Below are positions 55,515-63,877 of a stretch of DNA of 64,000 bases, piece after piece. The translations under genes were made by a program, and so were the position numbers. Below the pieces are notes generated by a model, which ran no database searches, was not told the DNA's origin, and saw only the letters and a list, made by a program, of their open reading frames with translations. Location: the NCBI GenBank assembly GCA_963836005.1, contig CAWIHS010000006.1, positions 650,332 to 714,331 of the forward strand. Reading direction: 5' to 3'. The DNA is from CAWIHS01 sp963836005 (GTDB lineage Bacteria; Pseudomonadota; Gammaproteobacteria; GRL18). Within the stretch, counting starts at the first letter, position 1; each line of letters begins with the position of its first letter.

Positions 55515-56954
55515 TCACTTCTGCAGTACCACTGCTGGCGGCACCCAGCTGCCATCCAGTACGCTCTCGCCCGGCACATAAAGGCGCAGCGCCAGCTTGA
55601 ACGGGCCGCTCTTCGGTGCGGGCAACCAGTTGGCCTCCTTGTCCTTGCCGGGCGATTCACCCTGGATGTAGATGGTCAGCGAACCATCAGGATTCGGCTT
55701 CATGCCGCTTCTATCACCGATAGCATAGCGGTCCAGTGGATTGTCCACCAGGTAACCTTCGAGGTCGTAGAGGGTCATCGACCAGAACGCGTCCGCCGGC
55801 GGCCAGGCACCCTTCGTGAAGGTCAGCGTGTAGTTGTGCTCGCCGCTGAACGGCTTGCCGTCAGCATCGTTCAGCGCAAGCGGATAGAAGGCATCTTCGA
55901 TCACGTTTCCGCCGATGCCGACGAAGGTCCACGCGGCACGATACGCGTACTTCGTGCCATAACGGCCCATGTCATAGGTCAGTCCCCACTGGTTGACCAT
56001 CTTGCCGAGACTTTTCATCTCGGCCGCCATGGCCGCCTTCCCCTGGGCCACGCCCTCTTCGAGGGCCGCGACCACATCGGCACTGAGTCCTTCGGTGGAG
56101 AATGGTGCACCCGGCGCGATGCCCAGCGGGCGTAGCTTCTCCAGCGTCGGAGCATCCTCGGCATAGGGCGGGTTCGTCGCCAGGAGGCGATTGAGGTTAG
56201 CGAAGAACTGCCCGGCTTTGAGCGCCATCACCTGCTCGTTGACCAGGGTCTCGCCATCGGCACCTTCCTTCAGGGGTATCATGGACGGGGGCGTGTAGGG
56301 CTTTCCCCAGGCGGACAGGGGCATAAGCTGGTACTGGTCCTGCAGGGCGTTGGTTGCAGCGTAGTCGTCGGCACCCGCACAGTAGGTTCGGCCACCGATG
56401 CCGCCGAGGTTGGTCGGCGAGCGCAGCAGTTCCATTCCTTCTGGTACTGTCCCCTTCCAGTCCGGTCCTGCGACAAGAAAGACGTGTGGCTTGTCTCCAC
56501 TGTGGGTGCGGGAACCGGGTACCGCCGGCACGCCATTCCAGGCGTCGACGATCTGCATCATCCAGTAGCGGTCCCCCATGGCCGGCATGGCAAGCACGAG
56601 CGGCTCGGCACTGAGATCGATCCAGGCGAGCGAGTAGAGGTTGTCCACGTTGAAGCCGACAATCGAGCGGTTCGAGGCGTCGACAAACTTCCGGTAGTGA
56701 ACAAACTGGTTGATCGGTGCCCGGGTTTCCTCCGCCTGCGTCACATGTGTGCTGTAATCGATCTGTTTCTCGAACATCACCAGCGGCAGCCCGAACACCC
56801 AGGCTTCCCTGGCCAGGTCCCTCGCCGCGTCCGCTGTGAGCGTGTCTTGTGCACCGGCATTTGAACACAGGGCGATCACGATTGTGAACGCCACGGCAAG
56901 AGAACTACTTATTCTTCGCGTGAAAGGTGCTGTAATCATTGTTCTAATCCCCAT
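55515..56954 (-). CDS. DUF1254/DUF1214 protein 6, exported
   Basis: This 479-residue protein has a signal peptide ending CSNAGAQ. The DUF1254 part has AREAWVFGLPLVMFEKQIDY, FNVDNLYSLAWIDLSAEPLV, DRYWMMQIVDAWN and VAGPDWKGTVPEGMELL. The DUF1214 part has YTLTFTKGAWPPADAFWSMT-LYDLEGYLVDNPLDRYAIGD, DGSLTIYIQGESPGKDKEAN and WLPAP. The NNDT motif is replaced by NVDN. The GC-rich codon use matches the minus-strand half. The start could be ATG 56954 or ATG 56939; the ribosome site is weak for both. Confidence 0.88.
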   Translation of the reverse strand: MGIRTMITAPFTRRISSSLAVAFTIVIALCSNAGAQDTLTADAARDLAREAWVFGLPLVMFEKQIDYSTHVTQAEETRAPINQFVHYRKFVDASNRSIVGFNVDNLYSLAWIDLSAEPLVLAMPAMGDRYWMMQIVDAWNGVPAVPGSRTHSGDKPHVFLVAGPDWKGTVPEGMELLRSPTNLGGIGGRTYCAGADDYAATNALQDQYQLMPLSAWGKPYTPPSMIPLKEGADGETLVNEQVMALKAGQFFANLNRLLATNPPYAEDAPTLEKLRPLGIAPGAPFSTEGLSADVVAALEEGVAQGKAAMAAEMKSLGKMVNQWGLTYDMGRYGTKYAYRAAWTFVGIGGNVIEDAFYPLALNDADGKPFSGEHNYTLTFTKGAWPPADAFWSMTLYDLEGYLVDNPLDRYAIGDRSGMKPNPDGSLTIYIQGESPGKDKEANWLPAPKSGPFKLALRLYVPGESVLDGSWVPPAVVLQK

Positions 56955-57049
56955 TTTTATTTTAATTACATGGGCGCTTTGATGCGCTATTTACCGCTAT
57001 CCGTCGCCAACGTTAATCTATTGCATATTCATCCCTGTCTACGCCGGGC

Positions 57050-58237
57050 TCACCAGGGCAGTTTGACCACAGGTGAGACGGTAAACCGTACCTGGAAATC
57101 GGGTCCGAAATTGTCCGGTGATTCGATATAGTGCCAGTACTGAAGCCCGAACTTGTACGGCCGGCCACCTATGAATGTGGTCTTGGATACGCCAACACCC
57201 AACGGGAATGTCGTCTCGTTGCCACTGCTTGCCTTATGGTTATAGGAAAAAGTGGGCGAGGCATTTATCTGCCAGCCATCCTTAAGGTTAAATGCATAAA
57301 AATACTGGCCGCCGGTAATGCTGGTGTCGAAGTCATCTTCGCCGGCGACATCCCATTGGTGCGAGGCGAGCACACCCAAAACGCCCCAGGGCCGCACCAT
57401 GGCGACCGCGGCCTCCGGGCCAAGCAGCCACTGGTCCAGTCCCAGCGAATCATTCGTCGCTGTCGGCAGAGTACCGGCCAATCCTCCCAGCAGCACCAAC
57501 CCGCCGGGTAGTGACTTGGCCAGCGAGGCGTCAAAACCAATATCGCCGAGATCAACACCTTCAGAGCTGAAGCCTCCACCCTGCTGCGGCACATCCTGGC
57601 TGAAAATAACCGGGATAGCAGGCCGTATGAACAGGTTCATAGTGTCCGTCAACTTATAAGGCAGCGATGGCTGGAACAGCATTCGCGTCGCACTGGCACT
57701 GCCGGCGCCGGGTATGTTGCCATCATAGCCAATGTAATCGAACTGAATATTCATGCTGCCCATGTTGGTGTTGGGATCAGACAGCGCGGCAGCAACTTCG
57801 GCTGCGGAGGGTGAACCAAAACCGCCCTCGTTGTCCGGAGGAGTTTCTCTGGTAACTGTGCGGGCTTCGCCGTCTGTGACCCGGAACATGAACGCTTCCC
57901 CGGTTTCTACGTTTTGGGCCCTGTACTCAGCCGGAACGTCGAGGTTCTGCTCGAAGCTGTAACAATTGGTTTCCACATCCGAGTAGCACACCTGGTCATC
58001 GCCTTTGACAGCCCATGTGCGCCGGAAGGTCTCATTCCAGGCCTCGATCTCGGCGGTACCGTCGGCATTGTATGTGCCCACGGCGGTCACGCCGGGTTTC
58101 AGCACTATTTCAGCCGTGGCGCCGGAGACTAACTTCTGCAATGTGTCAGCTCCCGTTAATGGCTGCCAGTTGTCAGCATGTGTCAGCGAGGATGCCACGC
58201 AGGCAAACAGAAAAGCCGCGATGCTAAGTCTGTTCAT
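57050..58237 (-). CDS. DUF995-like domain fused to outer-membrane transporter-like barrel
   Basis: The 395-residue product has a signal peptide ending SSLTHAD. The N-terminal domain (about 25-125) has LVSGATAEIVL, GTYNADGTAEIEAWNETFRR-TWAVKGDDQVCYSDVETNCY, the same order of elements as the DUF995-like protein at 28690. The C-terminal barrel (about 150-395) is paralogous to the one at 49602: MNIQFDYIGYDGN, LFIRPAIPVIFSQD, GGLAGTLPTATNDSLGLDQW, HQWDVAGEDDFDTS, FYAFNLKDGWQINASPTFS and ESPDNFGPDFQVRFTVSPVV. The N-terminal domain is an extra periplasmic or surface part absent from the left-hand paralogue. Confidence 0.8.
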   Translation of the reverse strand: MNRLSIAAFLFACVASSLTHADNWQPLTGADTLQKLVSGATAEIVLKPGVTAVGTYNADGTAEIEAWNETFRRTWAVKGDDQVCYSDVETNCYSFEQNLDVPAEYRAQNVETGEAFMFRVTDGEARTVTRETPPDNEGGFGSPSAAEVAAALSDPNTNMGSMNIQFDYIGYDGNIPGAGSASATRMLFQPSLPYKLTDTMNLFIRPAIPVIFSQDVPQQGGGFSSEGVDLGDIGFDASLAKSLPGGLVLLGGLAGTLPTATNDSLGLDQWLLGPEAAVAMVRPWGVLGVLASHQWDVAGEDDFDTSITGGQYFYAFNLKDGWQINASPTFSYNHKASSGNETTFPLGVGVSKTTFIGGRPYKFGLQYWHYIESPDNFGPDFQVRFTVSPVVKLPW

Positions 58238-58312
58238 GTTTTTCTCACTTGTAAAATAAAGTCAGCATCAGGCTACAAAGCAGCTTGGCCATCCCCGCCC
58301 TGGTCTGATGCG

Positions 58313-59359
58313 CTACTTTGATTCCAAGGGTTTCACTTCGGGGAAGGTCCAGGTTCCATCGAGAATCTCTTTTCGCGGCTGGTACAGGCGCACGGTATAG
58401 TTCCAGCCTTCGGCGATTGGCAAATGGTTGACGCTTCCCTCATCACCACCGAAGTGGATGGTAAAGGAGCCGTCCTCGTTGGGAGTCCCGGTCAGACTGT
58501 TGACGCTGTAGGCATCCTGATCGTTGGGATCGAAGTAGCCATCCTTGTTGTACAGGCTGACCGACCAGAACGCATCGACCGGCACATCGCGGAAGGTGAG
58601 CTGGTAGGCACCGACCGGGAGATTCGGTTCCACATTCAGGTAATAGGCTTCTTCTTCGGGCAAGCCGCCCCAGCCCCATGCCGTACCCAGCAGGTGGCGA
58701 ACCGGCTCGACATCCTCTCTGCTCCCGAAGGTGGCACGTGCGTCTGCCATGCCGCGGCCCAGGACCAGCAGGGCCTCGTAGGTGGTCTTGTAGCTTTCCT
58801 TGTCGTAGTCCGGGTGGGAGTAGGGCTTCGCGGACGCCGCTTCAATTTTCAGCTGGTCCTGCAAGGAGTTCGCCTCCTGCATGTCCTCAGGATCAGAGGC
58901 ATCGACCAGGGTGCGCACGGAGAGATTCACAAAGGGCGTGCCGAATTCCTTGACGGTCAACTTATGCTCACCCGGTTTATGGATGACCTTGTTGATGTAA
59001 TGGTCCTCGTTGACCACCATGATCGACATGTATCGGTCTCCCGTGTCAGGAACGGTAAGGGTGGCGCCTTTGCTGATGTCCACCACCGCTGCACTGTAGA
59101 TTGTGTCCCGATTCATGCGGATAACGGTCTGCTTGTCCAGCGGCGTCGGTCCGCGCAGATGAAAGAACTGATTGACCCCGCCGGCCATTTCAACGATCTG
59201 GTCGAACTGGGCGGCCGTTTCCGCCCTGGCAAAGTTGTCGGCAGTGACCGTCACCGGTCCGGCTGACTCGCCTGCGTGTGAAGCCCAAGGGATGGAAAGG
59301 ATCGCAAGACAAACACCGATCGAGGCGCTTATCATGAGCTTAGTCAGGTTAATTTTCAT
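58313..59359 (-). CDS. DUF1254/DUF1214 protein 7, short exported form
   Basis: The 348-residue protein has a signal peptide ending WASHAGE. It is a short form: DUF1254 (TADNFARAETAAQFDQIVEM, PLDKQTVIRMNRDTIYSAAV, DRYMSIMVVNEDHYINK) is followed closely by DUF1214 (VPVDAFWSVSLYNKDGYFDP, NSLTGTPNEDGSFTIHFGGD, WNYTVRLYQPRKEILDGTWT). The motif is MNRDT instead of NNDT. The linker helices of the long forms are reduced. It forms a pair with the next gene, which shares the closing YQPRKEILxGTWxFP. Confidence 0.88.
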   Translation of the reverse strand: MKINLTKLMISASIGVCLAILSIPWASHAGESAGPVTVTADNFARAETAAQFDQIVEMAGGVNQFFHLRGPTPLDKQTVIRMNRDTIYSAAVVDISKGATLTVPDTGDRYMSIMVVNEDHYINKVIHKPGEHKLTVKEFGTPFVNLSVRTLVDASDPEDMQEANSLQDQLKIEAASAKPYSHPDYDKESYKTTYEALLVLGRGMADARATFGSREDVEPVRHLLGTAWGWGGLPEEEAYYLNVEPNLPVGAYQLTFRDVPVDAFWSVSLYNKDGYFDPNDQDAYSVNSLTGTPNEDGSFTIHFGGDEGSVNHLPIAEGWNYTVRLYQPRKEILDGTWTFPEVKPLESK

Positions 59360-59411
59360 TGCTTGTTCTCCTTGTTGTCATCTCTGTCTTTCGTTCGTTG
59401 CGGGACGCAAT

Positions 59412-60446
59412 CTATTGCGTCACCGGTACTGGAAATTTCCACGTTCCCTCGAGAATCTCTTTTCGCGGCTGGTACATGCGGACGATATAGTTCCAGCCGG
59501 GCGCGATGGGGAGGAAGTTGTCCTGCCCAGGGTCGCCCCCGAAGTGGATGGCGACACTGCCGTCCTCATTCTTCTTCGCGGTCACGCTGTTGTAGGAATA
59601 GGCGTCGTGTTCGTTGACGATAAACATCCCCTTGTCGTCGTAGACGGTGACCGACCAGAAAGCGTCCACCGGCACATCCTTAACCGTCAGGGTGTAGGGG
59701 GTTTTGCCATCATTCTTTTCCGTAACACCGCCGGTATAGGTGGAGTCCTGCGCCGGCAATCCACCCCAGCCGTAGGCGGCGCCGAGCAGCCAGTAGATCG
59801 GGTCGAGGTCTTCCTTGCGACCAAAAGACTTTGTGCTGTCGGGCAAGGCAGCCGCGACGACATTGATTTTCTCCCGCATCGCCTCGACCTCCTCCTTGTT
59901 CCAGCCGGGGTCCTCGAACTTGCCCTTGTCAGCCTGCTTGACGGTAATGGCGTCCTGCAGTGCGCGGGCCGACTTCACATCCTCCTCGTCATTCGGATCG
60001 AGAAAGGTCCGGACCAGCAGAAGTGCGTATCGCGTGCCGACAGTCTTTTCATCAAGGACGACCTCCTTCGGGCCGTATTCCGTCCAGATCGAGTGGTCCT
60101 GGCTGACGATCATCAAAGACTGGTAGCGACCCTCCGGGTCAGGAAGGCCGATGGTCAGTGGCGAGGTGACGTCGAATACCGACCATGAATAGATCGTGTC
60201 CCGGTTGGGACGGACCGTGTCCTTGCTGGTGACATCGTAGGCTTCCCTCACGTGAGCGAACTTTCCGAAAGCGTCCATATTCTCGATATAGTTCCGCATC
60301 TGGAGGTCGGTCTCCGCGCGCACGTAGTTCTGAATTGTCACTTCGGGAGCGTCGGCGGCCAGCACAGGGAAACAGGGGCTGATCGCCATTGCGACGATTA
60401 ACGCCATGGTGAGTGCACTCTTTCTTGTCATCGTCATCATATTCAT
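59412..60446 (-). CDS. DUF1254/DUF1214 protein 8, short exported form
   Basis: The start ATG 60446 follows GGAGATAAGAGAACA. An earlier in-frame ATG at 60497 is less likely. The 344-residue product has a signal peptide ending PVLAADA. The DUF1254 region reads IQNYVRAETDLQMRNYIENM, VRPNRDTIYSWSVFDVTSPL, GRYQSLMIVSQDHSIWTEYG. The DUF1214 region reads VPVDAFWSVTVYDDKGMFIV, NSVTAKKNEDGSVAIHFGGD, WNYIVRMYQPRKEILEGTWK. It is the close paralogue of protein 7, and the DNA at their 3' ends is nearly identical over short stretches (CGAGAATCTCTTTTCGCGGC). Tandem duplication is likely. Confidence 0.88.
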   Translation of the reverse strand: MNMMTMTRKSALTMALIVAMAISPCFPVLAADAPEVTIQNYVRAETDLQMRNYIENMDAFGKFAHVREAYDVTSKDTVRPNRDTIYSWSVFDVTSPLTIGLPDPEGRYQSLMIVSQDHSIWTEYGPKEVVLDEKTVGTRYALLLVRTFLDPNDEEDVKSARALQDAITVKQADKGKFEDPGWNKEEVEAMREKINVVAAALPDSTKSFGRKEDLDPIYWLLGAAYGWGGLPAQDSTYTGGVTEKNDGKTPYTLTVKDVPVDAFWSVTVYDDKGMFIVNEHDAYSYNSVTAKKNEDGSVAIHFGGDPGQDNFLPIAPGWNYIVRMYQPRKEILEGTWKFPVPVTQ

Positions 60447-60643
60447 TGTTCTCTTATCTCCTATTTTGCTATCTATTGCATTTACCCTATGCTTCATTAT
60501 TACTTGCGATTCATTACTTGTGATTCTTTATTTATTTGCCGCTAACCGCGACACCTGGCTGGATGACCTGGAGAAACCGGGTCACGCCCAGGGAGCCGGC
60601 GGCGGTTATGCGACATCCTCGCCAGGCATCGATCAACCCATAT

Positions 60644-61756
60644 TCAATGCCCCGTAGCATTAGGATCGGGTGTCCGATCGTAGGCATCAAACATCGCTGG
60701 ATCCAGGCCCTTGCGATCGAAAATTCCCTTGAGCGCAATGCCTGCTATTTCCGGTCCTTCATCAGTCATAGTTACCCAGGTCAGCATATCCACGTTGCCG
60801 GGGCCATCGTGGACAATGGTCGCACCGGCAGAAGCCACGGTGATGTATTCCTTCCCCTTGATAGGGTCGTAGTCGTAGTAGTGCGTGTGTCCGGCGAAAA
60901 AGGTGAAGTTACGGCCCTCGAGTGCCGCGTCCATCTCCTGAAAGCTCGACGAAGGATTATTCCAGACAGGCTGGTGTATGAAAATGAAAGTCCATCGGAC
61001 GTCTTTGTTCTCCGCCAGCACCTCCTTGAACCACGCGACCTGTTGTTCCGGAAAGTCTACTTCGGGCGGTTCGACGGCTACAATTTCTGAGACCCTGGGG
61101 ATTAGATTGACCTTGGCTGCGAAGGCTTTTGCCGCCTCTGGATCATTAATATTCAGGTCGTTGTACTCAGACAGATCTGCCTCCAGCTCGGGTGGTGCCA
61201 TTGAGCTTCCCGAACCCTCGGTGTCGAGGGCTATGAACAGCACATCCTTATACTTGAAGTAGTAGTAGTCGGGGCCGCGGCGTTCAGTCCACGCGGTGCG
61301 CGTAATGGGCGTGTTGATGTCGTGATTGCCGCGCACGTAGAAAAACGGCATCTGTAGTTTCGCTATGATGCTGTCAAACTCGTCCCATTGGTCCTTCATC
61401 ACTTCCGGCTTGGCGGTATAGCCTTCGACGTAATCACCTACGCTCATGACGAACTCAGGCTGTAACCAGTTGAGCTGATCCATAGCCCTTACGAAAGTCC
61501 CCTTTGGATTGGCCCCCCCGGCCCGGTCGCCAATAATCGCGAACTGGAAGTTGTCGGGGTCATTGGCGAAATTCTCCGAACTCCAGGGTTTCGCCCCCGG
61601 AATTTCGGCTGTGTCGTAGGTAAATACTGCCTCTGCTGCATCATTCTCCAGTGGAGGGGAGACAGATTGACATCCCGGAAGCAGGAACAGTCCTGTCAAA
61701 GTCATCAGTATCGGTCCTAGCATCGATCTGCAAGTTTGCTTCATGATTAGTTTCAT
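60644..61756 (-). CDS. Metallophosphoesterase lipoprotein
   Basis: The 370-residue product has GGAGAA before the ATG and a lipobox (LFLLPGCQS). The calcineurin-like phosphoesterase motifs follow in order: FAIIGDRAGG, VMSVGDYVEG, FYVRGNHDIN, FIFIHQPVW and FFAGHTHYYDYD. The first motif is GDR rather than the usual D-x-H, so one metal ligand is altered. The rest are intact. It acts outside the cytoplasm on phosphate mono- or diesters; the substrate is unknown. It sits between DUF1254 genes in the minus-strand array. Confidence 0.88.
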   Translation of the reverse strand: MKLIMKQTCRSMLGPILMTLTGLFLLPGCQSVSPPLENDAAEAVFTYDTAEIPGAKPWSSENFANDPDNFQFAIIGDRAGGANPKGTFVRAMDQLNWLQPEFVMSVGDYVEGYTAKPEVMKDQWDEFDSIIAKLQMPFFYVRGNHDINTPITRTAWTERRGPDYYYFKYKDVLFIALDTEGSGSSMAPPELEADLSEYNDLNINDPEAAKAFAAKVNLIPRVSEIVAVEPPEVDFPEQQVAWFKEVLAENKDVRWTFIFIHQPVWNNPSSSFQEMDAALEGRNFTFFAGHTHYYDYDPIKGKEYITVASAGATIVHDGPGNVDMLTWVTMTDEGPEIAGIALKGIFDRKGLDPAMFDAYDRTPDPNATGH

Positions 61757-61867
61757 TTTTATTCTCCAATGTATGGCCCGGGGTTTTGGCTACCCGCAAC
61801 GACTGCATTGTGTGACCTTTCCGTGTCGGGCCCCGCCGTAGCGCGGGGCAGCCGTTTCTGTCCTGGT

Positions 61868-63250
61868 CTATTTCGATAATTTCTCTGCCTTGGGCGCTTG
61901 CCAGGTCTTCATCTTTTCCAGGTCAGGCTCGTATACCCGCAAAACCATGTCTATCTCCTCGTCCTTGCGCTCTATCGGTAGCCAGTTTTCTTCGGGAACG
62001 CCGTCCGGCTGTTCAGCGGCTATGTAGATCTTGATGCCGCCATCCGCGTTAAGTTTCATCCCTGCATTCGCCCCCACGCTGTACTTCTTGCGTTCGTTAG
62101 GAATGAAGAAACCGTTCTTGAAGTCGTATAAAGTCACCGACCAGAAGGCTCCGGCAGGCGGGAGCTGGTCCGCCGTCATGCCTACCACGTAGTCATCCGA
62201 GGCATTCATCGCACTGCCGTCAGCCGTTGCGATGGCGGGGTATGCCGCTTCTGCTGCAGGCAGTCCAATCGGGCCGATTACCGACTGAAATAACAACAAC
62301 TCCAGAGGTATTTCGCCTTTCGGTTTAAACAGCCCGTACAGGCTCTGCTCGTTGAATGCCGGGTCTGTCGCCCTGGCCATTTCCTCAGGGATAATCCGTT
62401 CTACGACAGCGCGAAACCTGGCTCCGTCGATTGCCTTCATCTGCCCTGCGTCAAAGTCACGGCCCGGCACTACTCCAAGTGGTTCATAAGCCGCCAGCAA
62501 CTGGCGATCGATTTCGTTATTCGGATCGAAGGTAGTGTGATTGAAGACAAACTGCATCACTTCGAGCAGGTTGTTTTCGTAGATGTCCGCATCCCTCTCG
62601 CCGACTGCCGGGAATTCGGGGTCATCAGCTGGTTTGGCTGCACCGCCACGGTACTCCGAGAGTGTGGTGATGTTCACCGATTTCATCTGTTCAGTGACAC
62701 GCTTGAACCGCGCCGCGTCATTACTATGCGGCATCACTCGGAATACCGCCGATATAAAGTCGCCACTAGCCTCAAAGACACGGTCGATGCCTTTGACAGG
62801 CTCGCCTTTGTAGCCCTCGGTACGAGCGCTGTAGAAGAGCATTTTCTCCGGCTTATCGAAATCGCCCAACCGGGTTGACATCGGTACGTTCACATAATGG
62901 TCGTAAGCCGTGACCATCAGCGAGACATAATCGGAGTCAAAATCCGGCATGTCGAGGATGATGGGATTGTTGCGCAGGTCCAACATGCAAGCGATATACA
63001 GCGTGTCGTTGTTGGGCCGGGCGATATCCCGCATGGTGTGATCCTTCAACCTTGTATCAGCTTGACAGGTATTCCAGCCGCCCTGCGACAGCGCGAACTT
63101 GTTGTTCACGTTGTACATGGCAACGTACTGGTAGGAGCGCTTCACGAGGTTATCTACATCCTCGTCGGTCAGTTCGACGGCGGAGGCCGGAGCCGTTGCG
63201 ACTATTAACGCGATCGCGGGCAGAATTAACAGTTTTGCGAGTAGTTTCAT
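61868..63250 (-). CDS. DUF1254/DUF1214 protein 9, exported
   Basis: The 460-residue product has AAGGAGATACTC before the ATG and a signal peptide ending APASAVE. The DUF1254 part has VKRSYQYVAMYNVNNKFALS, IARPNNDTLYIACMLDLRNN and DYVSLMVTAYDHYVNVPMST. The DUF1214 part has LPPAGAFWSVTLYDFKNGFF, RKKYSVGANAGMKLNADGGI and KIYIAAEQPDGVPEENWLPI. It is probably the first complete gene of the minus-strand operon, directly after the damaged DUF3604 gene. A fragment of a very similar gene's 3' end lies at 51019. Confidence 0.9.
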   Translation of the reverse strand: MKLLAKLLILPAIALIVATAPASAVELTDEDVDNLVKRSYQYVAMYNVNNKFALSQGGWNTCQADTRLKDHTMRDIARPNNDTLYIACMLDLRNNPIILDMPDFDSDYVSLMVTAYDHYVNVPMSTRLGDFDKPEKMLFYSARTEGYKGEPVKGIDRVFEASGDFISAVFRVMPHSNDAARFKRVTEQMKSVNITTLSEYRGGAAKPADDPEFPAVGERDADIYENNLLEVMQFVFNHTTFDPNNEIDRQLLAAYEPLGVVPGRDFDAGQMKAIDGARFRAVVERIIPEEMARATDPAFNEQSLYGLFKPKGEIPLELLLFQSVIGPIGLPAAEAAYPAIATADGSAMNASDDYVVGMTADQLPPAGAFWSVTLYDFKNGFFIPNERKKYSVGANAGMKLNADGGIKIYIAAEQPDGVPEENWLPIERKDEEIDMVLRVYEPDLEKMKTWQAPKAEKLSK

Positions 63251-63297
63251 GAGTATCTCCTTAAAATTAAAACCACGATTGTCTTAAAACACGATCG

Positions 63298-63877
63298 TCA
63301 TCCTTTTGGCGTGTACCAGATGGGTGAGGTGTAGGCGCGATCCTGGATGGCGGTGGGTACACCTTCCGGCAGTTTCGCCTTGAAGAGCTTCGCGTCATAG
63401 GTCGTCCATCCAGGTGTCGGGATCTGCCGATGGCTCGAGTGGTGTAATCTTGCCGAAGAAGTTGTCCTCGGTCGTCGTGGCCAGCCCAGTATGAGAGTCC
63501 GTCGATCCGATTACTCCAAACTTGAACGGGTTCACCCCAAGTTTCTCTTCATATGCCAGACCACGCTTAAGCGCCTCACGAGCATATTCACGTGGCACCA
63601 AAAGAACCCTTGTCCCAGGTCTCGAAATCCGCAAACTCGTCGTTGGGCGATAGCGCTGGATGGGCCTCTCCGTCGCCTTTTATTTGCGTGATTTCGTAAA
63701 GCGGTTCCCAGCGCATCCTCCGTTCGGCATAGTCCGGGTCGATGCGTTTCCTGGTGGTGAGTGTGACGTCGTCGAACATCAGGCCGCTGGAAAGGTTGCC
63801 GTGCAGACCGGCAGCGCAAGTCCGACTAGCGCAGCACCCAAAAAATACACTATTCCAGAGTTTATATTCTTCATCAT
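63298..63877 (-). pseudogene. DUF3604 gene with internal deletion
   Basis: An ATG at 63877 begins a signal peptide (NINSGIVYFLGAALVGLALP) that runs into a stop within 32 codons. In other frames the C-terminal third of a DUF3604 protein is readable: RIDPDYAERRMRWEPLYEIT-QIKGDGEAHPALSPNDEFAD, EYAREALKRGLAYEEKLGVN, PFKFGVIGSTDSHTGLATTT and AIQDRAYTSPIWYTPKG to a stop at 63298. Several hundred codons between the signal peptide and RIDPDY are gone, and two or three frame breaks are present. Confidence 0.82.
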
